A stretch of 64,000 bases of DNA, taken from NCBI GenBank assembly GCA_013400115.1, contig VXBP01004182.1, positions 834,026 to 898,025 of the forward strand, given 5' to 3'. Below, in pieces: positions 54,240-64,000 of this stretch (position 1 is its first letter; each line of letters begins with the position of its first letter). The notes below the pieces were generated by a model that did not search any database, was not told the origin of the DNA, and saw nothing but the letters and a program-made list of their open reading frames with translations. The translations under genes were made by a program, and so were the position numbers. The stretch is from Rhinopomastus cyanomelas (Eukaryota > Chordata > Aves > Bucerotiformes > Rhinopomastidae).

Positions 54240-54560
54240 AACTTTAGTACTTTATTGGTTATAATAATTAGTTATAATCCATATTTAATGGATTATATTA
54301 ATCTACATATAATAGGTATAGATAACTATATAATCTATAGCTATATAATAATTATAGATAATAGAGATTAGAACTATAACTATTACAAGATTATATATAG
54401 TTATGCATTATTTTAATTGATATTTATTAGATTAATCTACATGTAATAGGTACAGGTAACTGCATGATCTACAGCTTTTTAATAGTTATAATAGCTATAG
54501 ATTATATAGTTATCTATATAGCTATATATAATGCTTATAATGGATATAATCAATATATGT
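54240..54560. repeat. AT-rich satellite-like array (left part)
   Basis: Diverged units built on ATAATCTATAGCTATATAATA and ATTAATCTACATATAATAGG. Many units are near-palindromic. Continues at 55546-55730. Confidence 0.85.
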
Positions 54561-54655
54561 AGCCACATACGCACACAGCGCTTGGCTAGTTGTGGCTAAT
54601 TGCCCAAACGGCAAATTTTACCACCACGCTGTCTCCTGCGTCCAGCAGCAATATC

Positions 54656-55545
54656 TGACTAAGCCACTCTCCATCATCTTTGCTAGGCCCTGGGGAACAG
54701 GAGAGCTGCCTAGGGACTGGAGGATAGCAAATGTTACCCCAATCTTTAAAAAGGGAAAGAAGGAAGACCCAGGTAACTATAGACCGGTCAGCCTCACCTC
54801 CATCCCAGGAAAGGTGATAGAACAATTTGTTCTAGAGGCTGTCTCCAGGTGTATCAAGGACAGGAGGGTCATTACGGACAGTCAGCATGGCTTTACAAAG
54901 GGAAAGTCATGCTTGACCAACCTGATAGCCTTTTATGAGGGTGTAACCAGGTGGATGGATGATGGCAGAGCCGTGGATGTCATCTATCTTGACTTAAGAA
55001 AGGCGTTTGACACGGTCTCTCACAGCATCCTTGCAGACAAACTGAGGCAGTGGGTCTAGATTTTCAGGTAGTGAGGTGGATTGTAAACTGGCTACAGGGT
55101 AGAAGTCAGNAAGGGCAACGAGGATGATGAAGGAGGTGGAGCACCTCCCTTACGAGGAGAAGCTGAGGGAGCTGGGTCTCTTTAGCTTGGAGAAGAGGAG
55201 ACTGAGGGGTGACCTCATTAATGTCTATAAATATTTGAGAGGTGGGTGTCAGGAGGATGGAGCTGGGCTATTCTCAGTGTCATGTAGCGATAGGACGAGG
55301 GGCAATGGTTGTAAGCTGGAACATAGAAGGTTCCACATCAATATGAGAAGGAACTTCTTCACAGTGAGGATGACGGAGCACTGGAAGGGGCTGCCCAGGG
55401 AGGTTGCGGAGTCTTCATCAATGGAGAGGTTCAAGGCTCGCCTGGATGTGTTCCTGTGTGACTTGGTCTAGGTTATCCTTCTGTGGTGGGGGTATTGGCC
55501 TAGATGATCTTTTGAGGTCCCTTCCAGTTCGTAGTGATTCTATGA
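54656..55545 (+). mobile_element. CR1 copy with reverse transcriptase core, broken by a single N
   Basis: The only copy here with the RT fingers and palm. Frame 54592-55059 contains NVTPIFKKGKKEDPGNYRP, SLTSIPGKVIEQ, DSQHGFTKGKSCLTNLI and VIYLDLRKAFDTVSH, then a stop near 55059. A single N at 55110 is followed at once by RMMKEVEHLPYEEKLRELGL, which lies about 250-300 codons downstream in CR1. The second catalytic box and thumb are missing. The C-terminal frame 55124-55471 (115 codons) and the tail are intact. The copy splits an AT-rich array. Confidence 0.95.
55110..55110. other. Single-N assembly join
   Basis: One ambiguous base exactly where the CR1 sequence jumps forward; see the finding for this site. 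Confidence 0.9.
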
Positions 55546-55730
55546 TTCTATAATTATATAGCTATAGATTATACGGTTATCTGTAGCTATATATATAGAT
55601 AATATAGTTCTAATGTATTGATTATATCTGTTATAAGATCATATATATAGATTAGTTTATTAGATTACTTGATATATAATAGCTATAGGTAACTATATGA
55701 TCTATAGCTATATAATAGCTATAGGCAACA
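55546..55730. repeat. AT-rich satellite-like array (right part)
   Basis: TATAGCTATAGATTATA-type units as on the left side of the CR1 copy. Confidence 0.85.
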
Positions 55731-56579
55731 ACCTTTATAAGATAATGTGAGGTCATTTTCAACCCAGGCAATTCTTTGATGAAGCTTGGACATCAAAAGA
55801 AAGACAATAACTGAACATATCAGCTAAACCACTGGTCTGCAGAAAATCTTTGTATGCTCTGCAGGTATGGTGATTATTGATTAGTAGTGTGAGAGGAAAT
55901 ACTCTTCTTTCTTGCTTTTTGGAGTAAGTCACTTAAAGATATGCTATGATACCCCAAGATGCTGACAGATTGAGGGTTGTCTTTGAGGTGCGTGAAAGCT
56001 GCTTGGATGCATCTGGAGAGGTTTATGAGTGTTTTGGATAACATTGTAAAATCTCTTCTTTTTATTTGCACTACTCTCTTGGCCATGAGTAATGGATGAT
56101 GCATAGAATATGCGCCGCAACAACCAATTGATCACCAGAAAGAAACACCCTTTTGCCTGAAGTAGCTTTAAAGCTGTGCGTGTGAGGTTGGGTGATGAAT
56201 TGAATAGTCTGCTTGGCAGGACAGATGTGTGAATATGAAGAAGCACAAGTGCACGAGAGCATGTCACAGTCGTATGAAATGCTGCTGCTCTAGCTGATAG
56301 AACAGTTAACTGTTGTCTTTCCCAGCAAAGAGGTCGGTCCAATTAGGGACTGATACAGATTCTGCCCTGTTTATTGGGGTCTGTGTGCAGTGCAGCATTT
56401 GGTGAAGCCTATAGGCTAAAGAGTTCAATTAAAATGAAACTTAAAAAAAGTGTCTTTGGCTTTATTTCGCTTCTCTCTCCTCCCCTGAACAGTTGCAGTC
56501 TTGGTTTTATAGTTGTTCTTTCTGAAATGTATAAAACTTATGAAATATAACTTCAGTTGCAGTTGGTCGACTAAATGGT
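55731..56579. other. Unclassified sequence
   Basis: Unique sequence. A 132-codon minus frame (56342-55944) has no recognisable domain and overlaps others. Confidence 0.4.
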
Positions 56580-56645
56580 TTCACAGAGTCACAGAACATT
56601 AGGGATCCAATCCCCCTGCCACATCAGGATCCTCTAGACCAAAGA
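56580..56645 (-). mobile_element. CR1 type A tail with internal deletion
   Basis: TTTCACAGAGTCACAGAACA, then GGGATCCAATCCCCC, so the middle of the tail is lost. Confidence 0.8.
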
Positions 56646-56845
56646 GAAGGTCCTACACTGCAAGGACACTCCTTCTCCACCATGTCACCTTGTGTAAATT
56701 CTCAAAACTCTGAAAACTGCTTTTCTTCTAATTTTTTGTATTTTACTCCAAACCTTTGTCAAAGATGAATGACTTTCCGGGTCCATCATATGTAGCTGGA
56801 ATCACTGAGAACTTTTATTTTTTAGGGGCAATTTCCTATCTAAGG

Positions 56846-57110
56846 GATTGGGGGTCCTGGTGGCCGGCAGGAGGACCAGGCGCCAGAAATATCGCCCTCT
56901 TGTGGCCAAGAGGGCAAACATCATCCTGGGGTGGATCGGAATGGGGCTGGTTAGCAGATTCAGAGAGGTTCTCCTCCCCCTCTAATCTGCCCTGATGACA
57001 CCATATCTGGAGTATTGTGTCCCGTTCTGGGCTCCTCGGTTCCAGAAGGACACAGAACTTCTGGAGAGAGTCCTGCGCAGAGCCACAGAGATGAAGAAGA
57101 GAGTGGAGCA
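56846..57110 (+). mobile_element. CR1 type A internal fragment
   Basis: From GGGTCCTGGTGGCCGGCAGG (with the TATCGCCCTCTTGTGGCCAA variant) to ACAGAGATGAAGAAGAGAGT. Both the 3' end and the 5' end are missing. Confidence 0.9.
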
Positions 57111-58030
57111 GGCCCTTTCATTGCTCCAGCACCCTCACTGATATTTCTTGTCTTTTGTTTTGGAGGGCTGAAAAGCAAAGAAACGATGCTTTCAATGCTT
57201 TATTTTGTCTGCATATGCACATAAAGCAACAAACATAACAAATGTAGTTGTTGCTCAACAAACCGTCATATTTATAAATAGCTCCTGCTTTGCACTGGAG
57301 CTTTGACTGAATGTAAAATTGTTTAAAACATCAAAAATGGGAGAAAGAGTCTTCAACTCAGTTCCTCGCAGAGCTGGATTTCTCCTCACCCCTCTGCTTG
57401 TTGCCTGTTCAGGCTGTTTTTTACATTTGAACCTGCAAAGCTGCTGTTTAAACTCGCCACGTAGCCATGCACAGGGTGATGTCTCAGGCACCCTCTGAGT
57501 TTTCCTCTCAAACACCTCCTGCAGTGAGTAGATCCTAACTTCTAGCAGTGAACCTGGACTTTGGCTTGAAAGGGTATCCTGGCATTTTCTATGCAGGTTG
57601 CTTAGTGGGGTCTGTGATTCCTGATTAGCGACCAAGAGGACAATCTTCCCAGCAGAAATAATTTTGAGAGAGTTTTGCAGAGGCTTGATACATATTTAGC
57701 AGAGCTGTCTTATTCAGCTGGGAGAAAGGAACAGTTCTCTATTTATTTAGATCTGGCAGTCTGTTTGAACATGGTCTCCACTTATTATCTGCTGTGGCTC
57801 TCATGAGAACATGTAATTTATTAACAAATTTAAATTTTCAGTATCTACAGATTTTATATTGAAAAAATATTTGTTTTACTGAAGACTGAATTTGCTGCTC
57901 ACTGAAAGGATTGATGGAGCCTGTGTAGTGTTTTATGAAGTGAGGGGTGAAGAGTATAAGTCAAGTATGTGGAGAATGCAAGTCTAGTATGTGAAGACAT
58001 GTGAAGGGTATCCTAAATACTAGGAGGACC
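57111..58030. other. Unclassified sequence
   Basis: Unique sequence. A 126-codon minus frame (57635-57255) has plausible composition but no domain I recognise and no supporting splice context. Confidence 0.4.
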
Positions 58031-58195
58031 TAGTATCTAGGAGGATGGAGCCGTGCTCTGATCAGTGGCATCTAATGATAGGACAGGGGGAAACGGGTGT
58101 GAGTTGGAACAGAAGAGGTTCCACGTAGATACCAGAAGGAACTTCTTCCCGGTGAAGGTGACAGAGCACTGGAAGGGGCTGCACAGGGGGAGGAA
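58031..58195 (+). mobile_element. CR1 type A fragment joined to an inverted piece
   Basis: GAGGATGGAGCCGTGCTCTG to GGAAGGGGCTGCACAGGGGG. Direction flips at 58196. Confidence 0.88.
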
Positions 58196-58340
58196 CCTCT
58201 CGCGATCTGCTAACCTCTCCAATTCTGATCCATCCCAGGATGCTGTTTGCCTTCTTGGCCACAAGAGGGCGAAATTGCCAGCTCCTGGTCATCCTGCTGG
58301 CCACCAGGACCCCCAGGTCCCTCCTCTGCTGCTCTCCAAC
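58196..58340 (-). mobile_element. CR1 type A fragment, inverted partner
   Basis: AGGAACCTCTCGCGATCTGC to GCTCTCCAACAGGTC, a more 5' segment of CR1 than its partner. It uses the AAGAGGGCGAAATTGCC variant. Confidence 0.88.
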
Positions 58341-58739
58341 AGGTCATTACGATTTAGTTCCACTGAACTGCAACCTATTGTAATTTTGAATAAATAGGGG
58401 TTTTGTAATCTGCCATTATGTTCACAGCCTGCAGATGCCTAGTGAAGGGCTCATAATCAGCGTGCAAGGTCTATCTTTCTCGTCTAACTGCAGTGTTCTC
58501 GATTATATTCAACGAAGGTGGAATTTATGTTATGCTAATATATTAATATAGTCTGTATTGTATTAAACAAAACAGGTTAAAGGTATCCATTAGCACTTAT
58601 GACAGCCTGTTGTGGTTAATTTTCTTAAGGGATAGCACGTTTATGGAACAAGAAGAACACAGGAAGTTCTCACAATAGCCTTGTAAATGAATTCACCAAC
58701 AACTATCAGCATTGGCTTTGATTTTGATAATTACCACTT
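58341..58739. other. Unclassified sequence
   Basis: AT-rich unique sequence. No gene recognised. Confidence 0.45.
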
Positions 58740-59072
58740 GATTGAATACATTGAATCCATTAATAATAAATAATAATTTCAATAATAAATTCAACTCTTT
58801 GAATCAATCTAATTTACTAATGATACATAATAATACATAATAATGTCAATAGCTTGGATAGATTCATTTTTTATTAATAATAAATTCAATAGATTAAATA
58901 TATTCCATTTACTGTTAATAATAAACAGTAATACATTTAATTGATTCAATTTATTATTAATAAATAATAATAAATGATAATACATTCAATTGTTTGAATA
59001 GATTCAATTTATTAATAATAAATAACAAAAATAATAATAAAACTCAATTAATTGAATATATTCAATTGAATT
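58740..59072. repeat. AT-rich minisatellite with self-complementary units
   Basis: About four diverged units of roughly 70-90 bases, each pairing an AATAATAAATTCAAT segment with its near complement ATTGAATAGATTCAATTTATT. Clear units begin near 58760, 58840, 58920 and 58985. Not CR1. Confidence 0.8.
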
Positions 59073-59762
59073 ACTTCAGTGCAAAATTTCCTTTACAGTT
59101 GGTCTGGATGATTTATTGATCACAAGTTTACTGGTTATTCATACAAAAACCATAAAGTAGAGAGGATCGCTGAATTTTCAGATGTATTTTGTCTGCAGGT
59201 AATAATTCTGCTAGTAGTTTCCTGTTGCAAAGGGTTGTGAACAACCTGTAGCAGATACTTCGATGAAGGAATAGGCCGTGTGCAAAGGATCCACCACAAC
59301 TCACTTTTAATTTGCTGAATTCAGGGACTTAGTTTGAAGTTCAAAGTCACACAAGACCAAGTGCATCTAGTGTCATTCTCATTTCGATAAGAAACCAGCT
59401 GGCATTTTGAGAAAGCACCTGCTCTGTAATCACAATCAGACTGCAGAAAGACTCTGAGATACAGAATTGTTTTCCCATTCAGGCTGGACTGCTGCTCACA
59501 AGCTATTAACCAAGCTGTGAATTTCAGCTGATAAAGTCAGGCGGAGGCTTTTCTGTGAACTTCTGTTGAGGTGCTGTAGAGGGTCACATTGGCAGAAGAT
59601 TCAGGTGCTCAGAATGTGAATTCCCTCGGGAAAATGTGAGTGGAGTGAGCAGTGTTAGTACCCGTATAAGAAATCCAAAGGTGATTTAGACATTTGAGTT
59701 TCATAAACTGTGGTGTTTAATAATCTTGGGAAAAGACTAGTTTCAGTCACATATTTATTGCA
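59073..59762. other. Unclassified sequence
   Basis: Unique sequence. No repeat or gene recognised. Confidence 0.45.
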
Positions 59763-59946
59763 TGGTCTAGATGATCCTGCTGAGGCAGGGGAACTGGACT
59801 AGATGATCTTTGGAGGTCCCTTCCAATCCCTAATGGTCTGTGATTCTGTGACTCTATCTAGGGGATCCTGCTCTGACAGGGGGATCAGACTAAATGATCT
59901 TTCGAGGTCTCTTCTGATCCCTAATAGTCTGTGATTCTGTATTTCT
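59763..59946 (+). mobile_element. Two CR1 type A tails in tandem
   Basis: First 59763-59853 (TGGTCTAGATGATCCTGCTG to GTGATTCTGTGA), second 59854-59946 (CTCTATCTAGGGGATCCTGC to GTGATTCTGTATTTC). Confidence 0.88.
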
Positions 59947-60219
59947 GTAGGAGTTTCTACCGTATCTTTATATAGAATAAAACTGGGGAGATACCTATTA
60001 ATTAGCAGTGACCATATTTATGGCACATTGAGCAAAGATTTATGAGGCAGAAAGGAAAAACTTGGACACATTAAAATTCTGAAATTCTTGAAGAAGACAG
60101 ATTGAACTGTTGAAAAGACAGGACTGCATATTCATCAAGGAAGAATCTTGCTAAGAATCCTTTCTAATCTATTATTTATTCTGACTTCCAGCAGTGAGAG
60201 TAAAAATAAATATGGTAAA
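59947..60219. other. Unclassified sequence
   Basis: AT-rich unique sequence. Nothing recognised. Confidence 0.4.
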
Positions 60220-60267
60220 GAATCACAGAATCATGGACCATTAGGGATTGGAAGGGACCTCAATAGA
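60220..60267 (-). mobile_element. CR1 type A 3' tail only
   Basis: AGAATCACAGAATCATGGAC to GGAAGGGACCTCAATAG. Confidence 0.75.
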
Positions 60268-60474
60268 AATGGTTCAAATTTGCAAAGACTTTGGATTTGC
60301 TATAAGGCTTGCTGCAAGAAATGAGTGTGGATAATCGCAGGTGATGAGACTACGAGCAGGAATAAAGTATGAAGCATTCTTAACATATGAATTACAACCA
60401 AACCAAAGAAACCTCCAAAATCCACACTCACAGTGCCTTATCAATATTATTTGTGGTGATTATCAGACCATAAA

Positions 60475-60551
60475 TCCTGCTCTGGCAGGGGGATTGGACT
60501 AGATGGGGTTTTGTAGTCCCTTCCAATCCCTAATGTTCCGTAATTCTGTGA
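60475..60551 (+). mobile_element. CR1 type A 3' tail
   Basis: TCCTGCTCTGGCAGGGGGAT to TTCCGTAATTCTGTGA. Confidence 0.85.
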
Positions 60552-60687
60552 GAACTAGTCAATATTGTAAATATAGTACCAAGCGAATGCTCTGTTCTGC
60601 TTTTTTTGTGGTCATATCTTTATTGCATGTGGGTGAGGGATTCTTCTTTCTGTTTCCAGCCAAAAGATGTGCAGGCAGGTCCTTCCA

Positions 60688-61357
60688 GAGAAGGACCTCA
60701 AAAGATCATCCAGTCCCATCCCCCTGCCACAGCAGGATCACCTAGATCCAGTCACACAGGGACATGTCCAGGCAGTTTTCAAACGTCTCCAGAGAAGGAG
60801 GCTCCACAACACCCCTGGGCAGCCCCTTTCAGTGCTCTGCCACCCTCACTGGGAAGAAGGTTCTTCTGATATTGATGTGGAACCTTCTCTGTTCCAGCTT
60901 ACACCCATTGCCCCTTGTCCTATCACTAGATGACACTGAGAAGTGCCTGGCTCCATCCTCCTCACACTCATCCTTCACATATCTATCAATATGAATGAGG
61001 TCACCTCTCAGTCTCCTTTTTTCCAAGCTCAAGTGCCCCAGCATCCTCAGTCTTTTCTCAGCAGGGAGATGCTCCCTTCTGTCCACCTCTGTTGCTCTGC
61101 GCTGGACTGTCTGCAGCAGCTCCGTGTCCTACTGGAACTGAGGGGCCCAGAACTGGGCACGCTATTCCAGTTAGTCTCACCAGGGCGGAGCAGAGGAGGA
61201 GAACCTCTTTCGATCTGCAACCACCCCCGTTCTGATACACCTCAGGATGCTGTTTGCCTCTTTGGCCACAAGAGGGCGACATTGCTGGCTCCTGGCCACC
61301 CTGCCGGCCACCAGGACCCCCAGGTCCCTCTCTCCCCGTCTGCTCTCCAACAGGTCA
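60688..61357 (-). mobile_element. CR1 type A, long copy lacking the last tail bases
   Basis: From GAAGGACCTCAAAAGATCAT to GTCTGCTCTCCAACAGGTC. Minus frames 61086-60829 and 61282-61058 keep LRMLGHLSLEKRRLRGDLIH and VSSSDRTRGNGCKLEQRRFH. Confidence 0.95.
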
Positions 61358-61921
61358 GTCTTTCAAACGACTTATGAACCGAATGCTGTCTCCTTAGTGC
61401 CACCGTGCCATTCCTTTGTCAGAAATCTCTCTAACGCATCGCGCTGCTGCAACACATCCAAGTCTTCCTCACCCGGGTGACGCCGACTAACCAAAGGGAA
61501 CGACGAGCCTGAAGGCGGTTTATGATGCTGCTGATTGTGAGCTGCCTGTATCACGCTCTACCTGCAACACTTCTTCACGTGCTCTGCCCGCTGGAGGGAA
61601 AGCTGCACTCACCTAACAGGGAACATATTGTATCGCTGATATTTTCTGCTGCTGTGTTTGTGCAGCAGTCGTAACTGGATAATTGCTGTAGATACAGTGT
61701 TGTAAGAAACGTGATCATGTCGGCTCTGTTGAGTGATCCTGCAATTACGAGTCATTTGCTGCCTTCAGTGACATGGAGCAGCATGAATATGCATAGCCTT
61801 GCTCTCCTGGGTTTGCTGCTTGACCAATGTGATTTTATAATCAATATGAAAAATGAGAAGAATGGGAGAGATTTAAAAAACAGTGTCAGTGCAGTCTGCT
61901 TTTGGAAATCAATATTGGGCT
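61358..61921. other. Unclassified sequence
   Basis: Unique sequence. No repeat or gene recognised. Confidence 0.45.
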
Positions 61922-62225
61922 GAATCACAGAACACTAGGGATTGGAAGGGGCAGTGAAAAGTCATCCAGTCCCATCCCCCTGCCACAGCAGGATCACCTA
62001 GACCCAGTCACACAGGAACATGTCCACGTGGGTTCTAAACATCTCCAGAGAAGGAGACTCAACAACCCCCCTGGGCAGCCCTTTCCAGTGCTCTGTCACC
62101 CTCATCGTGAAGTTCTTTCTTACATTCATATGGATCCTCCACTGTTCCAGCTCACACCCACTGCCCCATATCCTATCATTAGATGACACTGAGCAGAGCC
62201 TGGCTACATCCTTCTGACACCCACA
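61922..62225 (-). mobile_element. CR1 type A 3' portion
   Basis: GAATCACAGAACACTAGGGA to CATCCTTCTGACACCCACA. Minus frame 62189-61998 is open and keeps EHWKGLPRGVVESPSLEMFR. Confidence 0.93.
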
Positions 62226-62324
62226 TAAGCAGCTTTAATTTTTCATCTTGATGTAAAATGTTGGAGAGAAAAAGGAAGTCAGAAGGTGGAAGATGCACTC
62301 AGAAGTGTGTCACGCTCATGAAAC

Positions 62325-62457
62325 AGACTACCCAGGGGGGTTGTGGAGTCTCCTTCTCTGGAGATGTTTAAAACCCACCTAGCCATGTTCCTGTGCAACT
62401 AGATTAGACTGGATGATCTTTCAAGGTCCCTTCCAATCCCTGATGTTCTGTGATTAT
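62325..62457 (+). mobile_element. CR1 type A 3' end with internal deletion
   Basis: From AGACTACCCAGGGGGGTTGT to GTTCTGTGATT. The GATCCTGCTGTGGCAGGG part is deleted (CAACTAGATTAGACTGGATG). Confidence 0.88.
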
Positions 62458-62525
62458 TCTCATGACAGATGAACCAAAACACACATTCAGATACACAAAG
62501 TGTATTTGCTAGGAGATTTGAACCC

Positions 62526-62565
62526 AGAGAATCACAGAACGTTAGAGACTGGGAGGAGCCTGAAG
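62526..62565 (-). mobile_element. CR1 tail remnant
   Basis: GAGAATCACAGAACGTTAGA, then ACTGGGAGGAGCCTGAAG. About 40 bases. Confidence 0.6.
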
Positions 62566-63104
62566 CAGCAGCTACCCTCTCCAGAAAACACCCTTCGTAA
62601 AAGCCTGAACTTCAGAAGGAGGCCGTTGGGCTGCCCGGAGTTTCCAGAAAGGCTGAAAAGGCTGTGATTCTTCATTCTTATTTCATTTTACACCTCAGAG
62701 TTTTCCTCATAACATCAGGATCACGACAGAAGTAGTCATCTGCGAATTGGGAAAACCAAGCACACAACAAAAACCACTCGGGCTTTGCCAAAACTTTCAT
62801 GCTAGTTAGGCTGCTTAATTAGACTGACTCTAATTAAGTGCGATTGCTCCGCAAACAAGAATGAGGGTGTCAAATGTGCTGAATTAAAGTTGATCACTGA
62901 TTAAACACTGAAAATGGTGAGGCTGCGCTTCACTCAGCATGTTCACAGGGCTCTGAAAGGAAATATATTTGTCAGAGACATCTTTTTCCAGGCTGTGAGT
63001 ATTTTGATTTTGGCTGTCACAACAATTCCATGGCGACCTCTGCTATATCCTTTCCATGTGTAATTCCTGTCAGACGCTGACTCAAGAGATTACGGTTCAT
63101 CAGC
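62566..63104. other. Unclassified sequence
   Basis: Unique sequence. No repeat or gene recognised. Confidence 0.45.
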
Positions 63105-63255
63105 CACAGAACCACTGGACACTAGGGATTGGAAGGGGCCTTGGAAGATCATCCAGTCCAATCGCCCTGCTGCAGCAGGATCCCCTAGATCCAGTTGCAC
63201 AGGAACACATCCAGGTGGGCTTGAAACGTTTCCAGAGAAGGAGACTCCACAAGCT
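63105..63255 (-). mobile_element. CR1 type A 3' end
   Basis: ACAGAACCACTGGACACTAG to AGAAGGAGACTCCACAAGC. Confidence 0.9.
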
Positions 63256-63394
63256 TTGGATACTTCATTACTGTTTGTAATCAATCCGCTGTGATGGTTG
63301 ATCTCAAATCCGTGCTTCCCGTCAAAAAAAGACACTGCGAAGGTCTAATGGGTTCCTGTATATGTAAAGGCGTGTGTTAACCACCGCTGGGACC

Positions 63395-63596
63395 TGCTGG
63401 AGTGCAGCGGAGGAGAAAGGCTCCTGCGGGACAGCAGGATGACCAGGAGCCGGCAATGTCGCCCTCTTGTGGCCAAGGGGGCGAACAGCATCCTGGGGTG
63501 GATCGGAACGGGGGCTGTTAGCAGACCGAGAGAGGTTCTTCTCCCTCTCTGCTCTGCCCTGGGGAGACCGCATCTGGAATCTTGTGTCCCATCCTG
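63395..63596 (+). mobile_element. CR1 type A fragment ending at a single N
   Basis: From CCTGCTGGAGTGCAGCGGAG (with the TGTCGCCCTCTTGTGGCCAA variant) to TCTTGTGTCCCATCCTG, cut by N at 63597. Confidence 0.9.
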
Positions 63597-63597
63597 N
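63597..63597. other. Single-N assembly join
   Basis: Separates a plus-strand CR1 body from a short minus-strand CR1 piece. Confidence 0.9.
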
Positions 63598-63604
63598 CGT
63601 TATG

Positions 63605-63640
63605 ATTCACCCAGGATGCTGTTGGCTCTCTTGCTCACAG
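63605..63640 (-). mobile_element. Short CR1 piece after the N
   Basis: ATTCACCCAGGATGCTGTTG, then GCTCTCTTGCTCACAGG; the complement of the GCCAACAGCATCCTGGG block. Confidence 0.7.
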
Positions 63641-63932
63641 GAAGTTCTGGAAGAGTATGTGTTTGATGAATTATGCTGATTTGCAACTGAAAAATTCTCA
63701 ACCTATCAGGCTTTGCATGGGAAAGTTCATGGTGTAGGCCCAGTGCTGCTAGATCCTTTACAGATGTTGTATTCTGTCCCTCAGATACAAATTGTCTTTG
63801 TATTTGCATCTGCTCTCTCATCTTTATTATCCAGTTGAGGTGAGAAAGGGAAAGCATTTTCTATGAAAAGATATTTTTACTTCCTGGGACTCAACTCCAA
63901 GTAGGTCTTACAATGTTTATCCTTGCTGAAAA
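63641..63932. other. Unclassified sequence
   Basis: Unique sequence between two assembly joins. Nothing recognised. Confidence 0.4.
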
Positions 63933-63933
63933 N
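63933..63933. other. Single-N assembly join
   Basis: Single ambiguous base at the switch from unique sequence into the interior of a CR1 copy. Confidence 0.9.
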
Positions 63934-64000
63934 CTCAGCCTTTCCTCATGAGGGAGGTACTCCAGTTTCTTCATCATCCTCATTGCTCTGTGCTGGACTC
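63934..64000 (-). mobile_element. CR1 type A fragment at the window edge
   Basis: CTCAGCCTTTCCTCATGAGG to TCTGTGCTGGACTC; continues past the right edge. Confidence 0.88.

Noticed and set aside
55944..56342. 132-codon minus frame
   Set aside because: No domain, overlapped by another frame in the same place, no splice or promoter context.
57255..57635. 126-codon minus frame with plausible composition
   Set aside because: No recognisable family. A single open frame of this size is expected by chance in 64 kb.
1..64000. CRISPR arrays, bacterial operons, prophage, integrons
   Set aside because: The window is avian nuclear DNA; the regular repeats are CR1 and AT-rich satellites.
19976..64000. 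Endogenous retrovirus or LTR pairs
   Set aside because: No matching LTR pair, primer-binding site or gag/pol frame noticed. The reverse-transcriptase-like frames are all CR1.

Overview
This window is nuclear DNA from a bird. Three things show it: genes with introns and CpG-island promoters, a very large load of CR1 (chicken repeat 1) LINE fragments, and the neighbouring genes MICU3 and FGF20. My hand tally puts roughly a third of the window (about 22-23 kb) in CR1. Most birds carry far less. That load, dominated by one tail type, suggests a CR1-expanded lineage such as the woodpeckers and allies (Piciformes), or hoopoes and hornbills. The lineage is inference; 'bird' is close to certain.

Layout. 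Bases 1-6190 are intron 1 of MICU3, which is on the minus strand; only its first coding exon (6198-6488) is in the window, inside a CpG island (about 6070-6720). After about 7.4 kb of repeat-rich spacer comes the FGF20 CpG island (about 13850-14750) and the complete FGF20 gene on the plus strand: exons 14371-14659, 17181-17284 and 18799-19044, 212 codons, with a 3'UTR to about 19970. The two genes are divergent (head to head), as expected for this syntenic block. From about 20 kb to 64 kb I find no supportable gene. This gene-poor flank holds CR1 copies on both strands, AT-rich satellite-like arrays, one tRNA-headed SINE, and sequence I cannot classify.

Repeat terms used below. 'Type A' CR1 is the abundant, fairly homogeneous group whose 3' tail reads GGGATTGGACTAGATGATC and ends in TTCTGTGATTCTGTGAT. 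'Type B' is more chicken-like, with a tail complementary to GGTTGGAAAAGACC and ending in ATTCTATGA or ATTCTGTGA. 'Type C' covers a few other, older copies. All are 5'-truncated; none encodes a complete reverse transcriptase.

How it works together. MICU3 (regulator of mitochondrial calcium uptake) and FGF20 (secreted signal that, in chicken, is needed for feather and scale placodes) have unrelated functions; adjacency is ancestral synteny. The most unusual material is in the mobile elements: a tRNA-Lys-like/CR1-tail SINE nested in a CR1 (44405-44579), a chimeric CR1 variant present twice (20.6 and 39.5 kb), recurrent tandem CR1 tails including a four-unit array (42034-42290), and assembly gaps that fall inside CR1 copies.
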